A stretch of 18,272 nt of DNA from Candidatus Gottesmanbacteria bacterium CG_4_10_14_0_8_um_filter_37_24 (GCA_002785215.1 PFMK01000059.1:1-18272), one strand, 5' to 3'; shown: positions 5,854 to 13,484, counted from the stretch's first letter. Notes: generated by a model not told the origin, from the sequence alone. Translations and numbers: made by a program.

Positions 5854-8532
5854 TTATTTAACAGAGGTTGTTAATTTTATTAACTCCTCAAAACTCTTAG
5901 GCCTGTATTTTTCATAATCGTCCTGTTTGATATACAACATTTGGTATTTAACATCACTTTGCATGCTATTTATATCCTTACACCATAGTTTTAACCGTTC
6001 AATTTTCAATGGATCATCTAAATCGGCTCTACCCTTTGTTTCGATAACATATACTTCTTTTTCAGTTTTTTTCACTATAAAGTCTGGGTAATAATCTGAA
6101 ATTGCTCCATCAGCATTTTTGTAATCAATCCTGAAATGAACAGCAAAGTAATTCTTCACATAGGAAATAATATCTGAACAGTTTTCTAATAACGCTGCAA
6201 CTTCCATTTCAAAATGACTATCAGCTACGATTTTATTGAAAGGACTCTTTTTAGGCACAATATATGCCTGATCTTTAACAACGAATGGTCTGCATTTGCT
6301 TATTTTAATATAGTCTCTTATTTCAGCTTCTCCCTTATCTAGTACTGTTAATTCATTTATCTGCTTTTTGAATAATTCAATAATAGTTTTTGATGCTTCA
6401 AGTTCAGATAAATTTCTTAGAGTATTTAAGTCTTCAAGATTGACTTCTTTATCAAATAGATAGTGCTTTATGAAATCTTTTACTTTCTCGTAAAGGATGT
6501 CGTAACCACTGACTAGTCTTAAATCCTTCATTATCACCTGTGTGAAGTATCCGATTACGCTTTGGTAATTGGCGACAACATCACTATCAATTTCTGTGAT
6601 ATGGTTTATTTCTCCAGTTGTAATGTCTTTAAAGATTATTTCCCGCTTTTCTTTGTCGCTAAACTCTCTATATGTAACTCTTTTATTGTTAAATGAAGAA
6701 GCTACTAAATTGGACAAGTTCTTATATTCTCTATAAATTCTTGGAGTAAGTACCGGTATTTCTATATCCAATTTGGGAATATCTTTCTGAACATTTTCGT
6801 TATCTACTTCCACAACAATTGGTGCTTTTGGTTGTGTTCCTTCTCCCATTTTTCTTCTCTCAAGTTCTACTCCCTCGCTTTTTATTGACTCGACAAAATC
6901 CATAAATGCATCAGTACCGACTACGCTGACATATTCAGGAAGATTTTCATCCCAGTACATCTTCCGAAGACCCCTTCCGAGAGTCTGTTCGGGCAAGATA
7001 TTTGCTTTAGAGGAGTAAGGACGAAGTCCTATGATTGTAGTAACATTTCTAACATCCCAACCTTCTTTAAGCATTAAGACGGAGACAATAACTTTATATC
7101 GGTTATCAGGTTTATCTATTCCGTTGGCAGCTTTTCTTAATACTTCTAATTCTTCCTTACTTTTTCCTGTCGAAGATTCTGATAACTCCCCATTGTCTTT
7201 GGTATGGATGACGAGCACAGCATCTTTAAACTCAGAATAAGTAGCTTCAAGATAGGAAGCAACCTCATCACAGTTTTTAGTATCATCAGTCATAACAAAA
7301 AGAACTGCTTTTTTGAGCTTTTTATGTTCTTCATATACTTTTTTCCATTCAAGGTATCCTAAATTTATATAGTCAGAATACTTTTCCGTAAACTTAGAGC
7401 TTTTTCTCTCAACGAGCTTTGATCTGCTAGCAGAATCAGGTAGAACGGGATGTTTAACTACATTCTGATAGATCGCTTCAACGAGTGGATAATCTGATAT
7501 TGTTTGAACGAAGATTGCTCCGTTATTGTGTTTAGGTGTAGCTGTAGTATCGATTTCTAAGGCAAGCTCGCTGCCTTTCATTTTCAGTTTGTTATGAATA
7601 TCCTCAATTGATTTAAACCAAGCTAATTTTTCGTCATGTATATGATGTGCTTCATCATTTAAAACTACTAGTTCGTCAATATCTCTAACAATTGCTGCTA
7701 AATCAACTTTTGATTCGTTTGTGGCTCCGACAGGCTTTGCTCCAAGGTAATATTCTGATGTGTTTTCATCCTCAGATGATGGAGTTTTTCTATTGCTTTC
7801 ATAGACTCTATGAATGTTTGTAAGGAATATATTTCCTGTTTTTCTAACTACTCCGATGTCATCTTGTATGTGCAATGTAAGTTGAAAATCATCTCTCCAA
7901 TTTTGTCCTTCATAACCATTATCAGGAAGTACAGGATCCTGATAGAAGATCTTTAATCCATCAAAATCGGCTCTAATCCTATCTAAGACTATAATGTTGG
8001 GAGTAATAACTAGGAAGTTTCTAGCAAGGGTAGAGTCGGCCTCGTAGAGCTTATGGAAATAGCACCAAGCAAGTACAAGACTCAATACTTTAGTTTTTCC
8101 GCTCCCTGTAGCCATTTTTACTACGAATCTTCTCCAACTCTCGTAAAACATACCTGCTGAAACTGCTCCTGAACTGTCAAAACGCATCAGATCATACTTG
8201 TCTTTGACTTTGATAACATCAGTAAGATAGACAATTGTTTCAAGTGCTTCTCTTTGAGCAAAGTAATAACGGAATGAAAGAAAAGAATCATTGAAATTGG
8301 GCATTATATGTTCCTGCTTAAACCACCAGTTAAGAAGTGCTTTACTTGTATCTGTTGCTCCTTCATAATTTTTCTCCCGCCATCCCTTTACCCTTTTTCT
8401 AAGTGTAGCTACAAGAGGAGGTAGAAGTTTCTCCGATCCTTTCTCCCGTAGTGTTTCATCAGCAGGAAACCATCTGATATCTGGATCAAGTATTTCGTAT
8501 GGTGATTTTGGAAACTTAGGATGTAATGCCAT
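5854..8532 (-). CDS. res: Type III-like restriction endonuclease/helicase (Res)
   Basis: An 892-aa superfamily 2 helicase-nuclease. In order: an N-terminal region with RWFPADETLRE (20-30) and KALLNWWFK; a Q-motif-like Gln93; Walker A ATGSGKT (141-147); Walker B DEAH (293-296); motif III TATPK (330-334); motif V region LKEGWDVRNV (488-497); motif VI QTLGRGLRK (516-524); and a C-terminal PD-(D/E)xK nuclease with Asp817, Glu831 and Lys833 (PDFIV, then IETKG). It would translocate or loop DNA with ATP and cut when sites recognised by Mod are unmethylated. The N-terminal signature recalls the BPTD_3080-type endonucleases (from memory). It is the last gene of the mod operon, but a 174-bp gap with repeats and a possible own promoter separates it from the regulator gene, so it may be expressed separately. 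All motifs are intact. Confidence 0.92.
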   Translation of the reverse strand: MALHPKFPKSPYEILDPDIRWFPADETLREKGSEKLLPPLVATLRKRVKGWREKNYEGATDTSKALLNWWFKQEHIMPNFNDSFLSFRYYFAQREALETIVYLTDVIKVKDKYDLMRFDSSGAVSAGMFYESWRRFVVKMATGSGKTKVLSLVLAWCYFHKLYEADSTLARNFLVITPNIIVLDRIRADFDGLKIFYQDPVLPDNGYEGQNWRDDFQLTLHIQDDIGVVRKTGNIFLTNIHRVYESNRKTPSSEDENTSEYYLGAKPVGATNESKVDLAAIVRDIDELVVLNDEAHHIHDEKLAWFKSIEDIHNKLKMKGSELALEIDTTATPKHNNGAIFVQTISDYPLVEAIYQNVVKHPVLPDSASRSKLVERKSSKFTEKYSDYINLGYLEWKKVYEEHKKLKKAVLFVMTDDTKNCDEVASYLEATYSEFKDAVLVIHTKDNGELSESSTGKSKEELEVLRKAANGIDKPDNRYKVIVSVLMLKEGWDVRNVTTIIGLRPYSSKANILPEQTLGRGLRKMYWDENLPEYVSVVGTDAFMDFVESIKSEGVELERRKMGEGTQPKAPIVVEVDNENVQKDIPKLDIEIPVLTPRIYREYKNLSNLVASSFNNKRVTYREFSDKEKREIIFKDITTGEINHITEIDSDVVANYQSVIGYFTQVIMKDLRLVSGYDILYEKVKDFIKHYLFDKEVNLEDLNTLRNLSELEASKTIIELFKKQINELTVLDKGEAEIRDYIKISKCRPFVVKDQAYIVPKKSPFNKIVADSHFEMEVAALLENCSDIISYVKNYFAVHFRIDYKNADGAISDYYPDFIVKKTEKEVYVIETKGRADLDDPLKIERLKLWCKDINSMQSDVKYQMLYIKQDDYEKYRPKSFEELIKLTTSVK

Positions 8533-8545
8533 AAATGCAAGTAAA

Positions 8546-8573
8546 ATTATTTATTTTGAAGCTAAAACCTCAA
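8546..8573 (-). promoter_or_regulatory. Possible own promoter of res
   Basis: On the minus strand TTGAGG (8568-8573), a 16-bp spacer and AATAAT (8546-8551) lie just upstream of the res ATG (8532), which would have a leader of about 6 nt. The match is moderate. TGCAAGTAA (plus strand) occurs at 8536-8544 and again at 8600-8608, bracketing this promoter. Confidence 0.3.
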
Positions 8574-8620
8574 TTTTTTTAGCTACTTGGATTATCTTTT
8601 GCAAGTAACGTCATAGTTTT

Positions 8621-8713
8621 TAACTAGTATTTTAACTAGAATATAACTAATACTAAAAATCAATTCGAGCTTAAATTCCTATTATTTTAACTAAAATTCT
8701 TATTCATTAACTA
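8621..8713 (+). repeat. Cluster of TAACTA repeats between the regulator and res genes
   Basis: TAACTA occurs at 8621-8626, 8633-8638, 8644-8649, 8688-8693 and 8708-8713, with a partial TAACT at 8716-8720. The first three are spaced by 12 and 11 bp, close to one helical turn, and four of the five are preceded by T. The cluster lies upstream of res on its coding strand (as TAGTTA), a good place for operator half-sites, perhaps for the wHTH of the adjacent AlbA_2 protein. Simple AT-rich drift is the alternative. Confidence 0.45.
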
Positions 8714-10314
8714 ATTAACTCCCAATGTCCCCCTCTTCTTGAACCGTTATGACGAATATTACCTTTCTTTTTCAATTCTTGAAGTAAATTATTCACATCT
8801 CTTTGGCTCATTTCTAAAGCTTTTTGTAAGTCTGAAGTTGTAACTTTGGAAAAATCTGTAAGATGATTAAGTATTAGTTGCTTTTTCTGATCCCTAGATA
8901 TTCCTTTAATTTTTGTATATTCCCCTCGTTGATTTGAGTACTCATAAAATTGCTTTGACAATAAATATCGGGTTCCCTTCCCTGAACCAGATTTCTCAAT
9001 TAAGTTATGTTCCAGAAATTTACTTCTAAAAATTGGATTTTGTAGCACACCTTTCTCATGTATTTGCTCAAGTTCATAAATCTCTTCAAAAGACAAATTT
9101 ATTTGTCTTTGATTTATTATTTTTTCCAAATATAAAATAAATTCAGGATCTTTGACTACAGCCGGAATTGTAAGTTGTACTGAGTATTTATCCGTACCAG
9201 CAAAGCTAGGAAATCCTTTTCCTTCTTTTATAGTTTGCTCATATATTTCATCAATACCCTGTCCGGAACGCTCAACTAATCCTATTTGTTGAAATACTTC
9301 CGCTATTCTTCTATTCCTCCATGCGCTTTTTGTAATAATCGTATCAATAGTCACCGGACTCACAAGTCCTCCTGGACTCTGAATAATAAACGATTCAGGA
9401 GAAGCTTTAATAAAAATGGATTGTGTTGTGATGGTATAATCACGGTGCGTTATTGCATTAAGAATCGCTTCGCGGATAGGTTTTTCAGTAAATGCATAAA
9501 TTTCTCTTTGAATAAATCCTTCCTGAAATGGAATACGAAGATTCCTTTGATTAAGTACTTGCCATAACTGTTCATAAATTAATAAAAATGGTTTTCTCCA
9601 TTCTTCTCGATAGTCATAAGCAATTTTCTTTGGATCCTGTCTCCATTCAAAAATTATCTCAGCACAAGGAAGTATTTTATCTATTAACGATTTCTTTCCA
9701 ACCAAAAGAACCGCTGCATTTGTGACCCCATAATCATTCATCAACTCTAACGATCGAATAACTTTTTCATCATTAAATAATTCTATCTTTGAATTTCCTG
9801 TTTTTATTGCCCATTTTCTGCGTAAATTATCAATAGCTTGATGATCTAAATCTGGAATTGTTATACTTGAAAGTACTTGAGTAGACCAATCAGGACTAAC
9901 TTCTGCAAAAATCTGTTTTATAGTCTCCTGATCCATCTCTGTCAAGGATTCTCCAGACCGCATCGGGTATATATACTTACCTCTGGAACGAATTATCTGT
10001 CCACGGGGACGGGATGGAATATGAAAAATGACAACCCTACCAGATGGATGATTAATCTCTTCAGTTCTTATATTAATATTTAATACCCGAAATAGTTCTC
10101 CTTCTTTTCTAGGCAACGAATTTATGTAAACAGAGGTTCCGAATATTGCTCTTTGGTTCGTAATTCCTAAAACTAATTGTCCTCCTCCTTCGTTTGCTAA
10201 AGCAGCACAATAATCAAATAAATCATTATCAGAAAAGCTACCTAACGCTTTTTTATATTCTATATTTCTGCTCTCAATGTTTTTTAGCAAGTTTTCCAGG
10301 TCTTCTATTGTCAT
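8707..10314 (-). CDS. AlbA_2 (Schlafen-type) ATP-binding regulator with C-terminal wHTH
   Basis: A 535-aa protein between mod and res. Domain order: a Schlafen AlbA_2 domain (about 10-125) with E14-x4-E19-x-K21 (ESRNIEYK) and the signature AALANEGGGQLVLGITN (37-53); a linker region (140-270); an HATPase_c_4-like motif REAILNAITHRDY (281-293) followed by RSGQGIDEIYEQ (349-360); and a winged-helix domain near 475-535 (TTSDLQKALEMSQRDVNNLL). The family is usually annotated as a transcriptional regulator or ATP-binding protein. In animal Schlafens the corresponding acidic residues make an RNase, so nuclease activity is conceivable. Its ATG overlaps the mod stop codon (ATGA, 4 bp), so translation is coupled to the methyltransferase. 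It may regulate res, sense an infection signal, or act as an effector; which one cannot be decided here. Confidence 0.88.
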   Translation of the reverse strand: MTIEDLENLLKNIESRNIEYKKALGSFSDNDLFDYCAALANEGGGQLVLGITNQRAIFGTSVYINSLPRKEGELFRVLNINIRTEEINHPSGRVVIFHIPSRPRGQIIRSRGKYIYPMRSGESLTEMDQETIKQIFAEVSPDWSTQVLSSITIPDLDHQAIDNLRRKWAIKTGNSKIELFNDEKVIRSLELMNDYGVTNAAVLLVGKKSLIDKILPCAEIIFEWRQDPKKIAYDYREEWRKPFLLIYEQLWQVLNQRNLRIPFQEGFIQREIYAFTEKPIREAILNAITHRDYTITTQSIFIKASPESFIIQSPGGLVSPVTIDTIITKSAWRNRRIAEVFQQIGLVERSGQGIDEIYEQTIKEGKGFPSFAGTDKYSVQLTIPAVVKDPEFILYLEKIINQRQINLSFEEIYELEQIHEKGVLQNPIFRSKFLEHNLIEKSGSGKGTRYLLSKQFYEYSNQRGEYTKIKGISRDQKKQLILNHLTDFSKVTTSDLQKALEMSQRDVNNLLQELKKKGNIRHNGSRRGGHWELIS

Positions 10315-12527
10315 ATATTTACCTCTATAACTTTCATCGTATCATTACCAAAAATATCTACTACTTTAACTGCAATTTTGCGTTTCCCTTTTTGACACTC
10401 TTGAGCAACACTTTTCAGATCCAGATTCCTATCCCTTTTAGTCCGGAAAGACTGCCATTCATTTTCGAATATATAATCTCCAGTCCAAACTTCTTCATAA
10501 TTGGCTAAGTCAAGTTGTTCAGGAGAAACCCCTCCATCTAATTGTTGCTGAATAGGTTTACCTTTTGGTACTCTTATGATCTCCTTTTTGCTTTCATAGT
10601 TGAAATCTACAGCCCAATAATCTATCCAATCTGTCCATTTTTTAGTTAAAACATCACGGGTCACTATTCCACTTTTATCTTTTGAGACTTTGATAATCTG
10701 ACCATTCTCAACGACTATTTTTGTTTCTCCATTTCCGAGACTAGCTTCAGCATTGGCTATAGAGTCCTGATTATAGAAGACAGAGAAATCAGTAAGTTCT
10801 ATTGCGACAGAATTTCCTTTTATATGGGGTTTTACTTCAAGATAAGATACGTCATAGAAAACAACCTGATTCTTCTCTATAGCTCTTTTGTCAAATACAT
10901 CTCTTGGAATATATTTCATAGCGAGATCTATCCCTTTATCTTTCGCCTCATCCATGACATTGGGAATCAAACTCATCTCAAACTCAAAAGCAAGAACATC
11001 TGCTTTGGTAATTTTCTTCTCCTGACATTCTTTTATGACTTCATCTACAAATAGCCTTGAAACCGGTAGGTTGATAGGACCAATAGCAACCAATCTTGCA
11101 TTTTTCTTACCATAAAAAGTTTTAAACCCCTGTATTTCTTCTGCTCTATATGCTCTTAAAATTAGCCTTATATAATCTTTTTCTCTTTGAGCAATCTGTC
11201 GTTGTTTATCTTTATCTCGGAGATTTGGATTTACACCTATATAATGCTGTCTTTCGTATTTCCCAAGATTGAGAATTTCAAATGCTCTATAGTTCTTCCC
11301 CTGTTTTTTAAGATCTCTTTGGACGGTTATCAATCTTTTCCTTGAAGTATGAATAGCGAATTTCCCAAGATCTGCACCTATCCACTTCCTCCCCAGTTTT
11401 TCAGCAACAGCAAGTGTTGTTCCTGAACCAACAAAAAAATCAGCAATAATATCATCTTTATTTGAAGACGTGTTAATAATTCTTTCTAGTAACATTTCTG
11501 GTTTTTGTGTCGGATATCCTACTTTCTCGCTTGATTTGGGATCTAACCCTTTCATATCCCAAACCGAATCATTTGGTTGTCCTTTCACTTCATAAATCAC
11601 CTCATTAGCTTCTGGTTGACGACCATTCTTTTTAATCCACTTATTCAAGTACCTAACAAATCTAGAGTCTTGAATCGGCATTTTAGAACCTACAATTTGT
11701 CCCTGTTCATTTAAGTAAGACTTCCATCTTTTAGAATCTATAGTTTCTTCAAATTCTGTGTCGAAAGACTCATGGAATGTAAAACTATCAGATTTTGTAT
11801 AGAGGAAAATAGTATCGTGTTTTCTAGCAAAATATCTATGAGTTTGCCCCTGAAATGTCTTGTAATGCCAAATTATTTCATTTACATGTCGTCCTCTGCC
11901 AAAAATCTCATCGAGTACAAACCGAATATAAGAATTAACACGGTAGTCGCAATGTACATAAATACTTCCTTCATTAGCTAGTAAATCACGCATGAGAGAT
12001 AATCTTTCATAAATCATGGCTATAAAACTGTCTGCTCCTTTACCCCATGTATCACGATAGGCAAGTTCTTCTAATACTGTCGGTTGTTTGGTAAATTGTT
12101 CGTCTCCAATCTCTATATCCATGGAAAAATCTGCTCCAACATCAAATGGAGGATCAATATAGATAAGTTTTATGCCACCATTTTCTTCAATTTCCTGTCT
12201 AAGAGGTCCGTTTTTAAGGCTTGAGAGGATAAGTTTGTTATCTCCCCAGATGAGTTTATTCGTCCATCCTTTTTGCTGCCTTCCCCGGCTGTCAATTCCC
12301 AGAAGATCCATCTGCATTTTTACTTCATTTTCTGCACGCGGTTCATCAATATGTTCTACTACTTGAAAAGGAAGAATTATGTTGCATACCTCATCAGTTT
12401 TTCCATTCCAAACTAATTCGACTTCCTGCTTCTCTCCAAATATTAAAAAACGGTATTTATCAGGAAGCGGTTTTCCTGCTTCAAGGTATTTTCTGATGTC
12501 TCTAATCTCATTATCATCAAGTTTCAT
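10311..12527 (-). CDS. mod: Type III-like DNA methyltransferase (Mod), beta-class
   Basis: A 738-aa N6-adenine or N4-cytosine methyltransferase. Motif IV is DPPF (125-128) in IYIDPPFDVG. The AdoMet motif I, DFFVGSGTT (363-371), comes after it and follows YPTQKP (338-343). This order defines the beta group, which includes Mod subunits. The segment between about 210 and 340 is the likely target-recognition region. The C-terminal 300 residues form an extra region ending in a beta-rich segment (VKVVDIFGNDTMKVIEV) that may bind Res. The methyl mark protects self DNA from the partner nuclease. I choose ATG 12527; a TTG at 12554 in the same frame adds 9 residues, and the GGGGGAG between them is a better ribosome site for the ATG although about 13 nt away. 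It is the first gene of the operon, and its stop overlaps the next start. Confidence 0.9.
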   Translation of the reverse strand: MKLDDNEIRDIRKYLEAGKPLPDKYRFLIFGEKQEVELVWNGKTDEVCNIILPFQVVEHIDEPRAENEVKMQMDLLGIDSRGRQQKGWTNKLIWGDNKLILSSLKNGPLRQEIEENGGIKLIYIDPPFDVGADFSMDIEIGDEQFTKQPTVLEELAYRDTWGKGADSFIAMIYERLSLMRDLLANEGSIYVHCDYRVNSYIRFVLDEIFGRGRHVNEIIWHYKTFQGQTHRYFARKHDTIFLYTKSDSFTFHESFDTEFEETIDSKRWKSYLNEQGQIVGSKMPIQDSRFVRYLNKWIKKNGRQPEANEVIYEVKGQPNDSVWDMKGLDPKSSEKVGYPTQKPEMLLERIINTSSNKDDIIADFFVGSGTTLAVAEKLGRKWIGADLGKFAIHTSRKRLITVQRDLKKQGKNYRAFEILNLGKYERQHYIGVNPNLRDKDKQRQIAQREKDYIRLILRAYRAEEIQGFKTFYGKKNARLVAIGPINLPVSRLFVDEVIKECQEKKITKADVLAFEFEMSLIPNVMDEAKDKGIDLAMKYIPRDVFDKRAIEKNQVVFYDVSYLEVKPHIKGNSVAIELTDFSVFYNQDSIANAEASLGNGETKIVVENGQIIKVSKDKSGIVTRDVLTKKWTDWIDYWAVDFNYESKKEIIRVPKGKPIQQQLDGGVSPEQLDLANYEEVWTGDYIFENEWQSFRTKRDRNLDLKSVAQECQKGKRKIAVKVVDIFGNDTMKVIEVNI

Positions 12528-12563
12528 AATTTTCTTTAATTCTCCCCCTCTCAAACCCCCCTT

Positions 12564-12592
12564 ATTCTACCCGTATACGTGCCCCGACGCAA
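12564..12592 (-). promoter_or_regulatory. Candidate promoter of the R-M operon
   Basis: On the minus strand TAGAAT (12564-12569) with TTGCGT 17 bp upstream (12587-12592) would start transcription near 12556, about 29 nt before ATG 12527. The -10 is 5 of 6 to consensus; the -35 is poor and coincides with the loop of the inverted repeat at 12583-12599. Confidence 0.35.
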
Positions 12593-12599
12593 CGTCGGG
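12583..12599. repeat. Perfect 7-bp inverted repeat upstream of mod
   Basis: CCCGACG, the loop CAA and CGTCGGG form a very GC-rich palindrome in an AT-rich neighbourhood. It overlaps the candidate -35 of the R-M operon. It could be an operator or part of a mobile GC-rich intergenic element. No T-run follows on either strand, so it is not a standard terminator. Confidence 0.5.
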
Positions 12600-12714
12600 A
12601 CGGTACAGGGTTTTGCACTGTCATCAGAGTAACCCTATCCTGCTCCAACTGGTGGTTTTATCCGAACTGTTAATTTGGACTAAAGAGGTAACATAAAAAG
12701 AAGAATTTGCTTGA

Positions 12715-12720
12715 TATAAT
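12715..12720 (+). promoter_or_regulatory. TATAAT -10 box, 8 nt before ATG 12729
   Basis: A consensus TATAAT ends 8 nt before the toxin ATG and there is no Shine-Dalgarno site, so the transcript is predicted leaderless or nearly so. The -35 is weak. A half-site TAACAT (12689-12694), matching the arm of the palindrome at 13057-13080, lies upstream. Confidence 0.5.
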
Positions 12721-12728
12721 AAAAACAC

Positions 12729-13064
12729 ATGAAATGGAATATATTGTTATTCGAGTCACCAAGAGGAGAAAAACCAGTTGAAGAATTTATCAAAAAACAG
12801 CAACCACAAGCACAAGCAAAGATCCTGCATAAAATTAATCTGTTGCAACAATACGGTTCTCGCCTTGGTATACCTCATTCGAAGTTATTAGGATCAGGAA
12901 TATACGAATTAAGAATCAGAGGTAAAGAGGAAATTCGAATCTGTTATTGTTTCAGGAAACGGACTATTCATCTTCTTCACGCTTTTAAGAAACAATCTCA
13001 GAAAACTCCAAGAAATGAATTTATGACGGCACTAAGGAGATTTGGGAATATTGACATAATATAA
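12729..13064 (+). CDS. higB: HigB/RelE-type toxin (Gp49-like)
   Basis: A 111-aa protein of the phage-derived Gp49-like/HigB family, a RelE-fold mRNA interferase acting at the ribosome. The family signature is visible: LLGSGIYELRIRGKEEIRICYCF in two pieces (LLGSGIYELRIRG, 53-65, and EEIRICYCF, 67-75) and HLLHAFKKQSQKTPRNEF (81-98) with its basic residues. The N-terminal helix region (GEKPVEEFIKK) is also typical. The toxin precedes its antitoxin, the inverted order characteristic of higBA. A TATAAT box 8 nt upstream fixes the start. The stop codon lies inside the palindrome separating it from the antitoxin gene. The length is normal and no key segment is missing. Confidence 0.9.
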   Translation: MKWNILLFESPRGEKPVEEFIKKQQPQAQAKILHKINLLQQYGSRLGIPHSKLLGSGIYELRIRGKEEIRICYCFRKRTIHLLHAFKKQSQKTPRNEFMTALRRFGNIDII

Positions 13065-13080
13065 CATCTATGTTATATTA
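13057..13080. repeat. Perfect 24-bp palindrome between toxin and antitoxin genes
   Basis: TAATATAACAT (13057-13067), a CT spacer and ATGTTATATTA (13070-13080) are exact reverse complements. It covers the toxin stop codon and ends 15 bp before the antitoxin ATG. The absence of G/C pairs and of a T-run speaks against a terminator; an operator for the HTH antitoxin, or an RNA hairpin near the antitoxin ribosome site, is more likely. Confidence 0.7.
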
Positions 13081-13095
13081 CTACTGGGTGATACC

Positions 13096-13368
13096 ATGAA
13101 AAACTTTAACGAACTGAAAAAAGAATTGCTGCAAAACAAAGAAGTTGCACGAGAATATGAGAGATTGAAACCTCGTTATCGTCTGATTTCTGAACTTATT
13201 TCCGCCCGAATAAAGAAAGGTATAACTCAAAAAGAACTAGCTGAAAAAATGGGAACAAAACAGTCTGCCATTGCCAGACTTGAATCGGGAAATGTTAATC
13301 CATCTTTTGGATTCTTAGAAAAGATGGCAGTTGTAATGGGATATAAACTTACCGTCAGTCTCCAGTAA
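13096..13368 (+). CDS. higA: HigA-type antitoxin, Xre-family HTH
   Basis: A 90-aa DNA-binding antitoxin. The N-terminal 35 residues are a charged helix (NELKKELLQNKEVAREYERL) typical of antitoxins paired with Gp49-like toxins; the Xre/Cro HTH occupies about 38-90, with the two-helix core TQKELAEKMGTKQSAIARLE (44-63) and a conserved C-terminal segment (MGYKLTVSL). It should neutralise the upstream toxin and repress the operon. Unlike most genes here it has a ribosome site, GGTG at 13087-13090, 5 nt before the ATG, as expected for an internal operon gene. A 31-bp gap with a perfect palindrome separates it from the toxin gene. Confidence 0.92.
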   Translation: MKNFNELKKELLQNKEVAREYERLKPRYRLISELISARIKKGITQKELAEKMGTKQSAIARLESGNVNPSFGFLEKMAVVMGYKLTVSLQ

Positions 13369-13370
13369 TA

Positions 13371-13484
13371 ATCAAAGAAGAAGGACTGGAAACTCCGCTC
13401 AGAATCGAAGAATTTATCCCGAGAGTGTCGAAGGATTATCGGGATATTTCAAAACGTCAAGTTCAAGTAGTAATGAAAACTTGA
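13371..13484 (+). pseudogene. Short coding-like remnant after higA
   Basis: Directly after the double stop of higA another frame is open for 37 codons up to TGA 13482-13484 and reads as charged protein (IKEEGLETPLRIEEF, then IPRVSKDYRDISKRQVQVV). It has no start codon except an ATG two codons from the end and no ribosome site. It may be the tail of a lost gene, left by a deletion that ended next to the toxin-antitoxin module. The family is not recognised. Confidence 0.3.

Noticed and set aside
9286..12366. Plus-strand open frames opposite mod and the AlbA_2 gene
   Set aside because: No promoter, ribosome site or recognisable motif; they mirror the codon pattern of the opposite strand.
12607..12636. 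AGGGTT and AACCCT inverted repeat upstream of higB
   Set aside because: Only 6 bp with an 18-nt loop, expected by chance in this amount of sequence.
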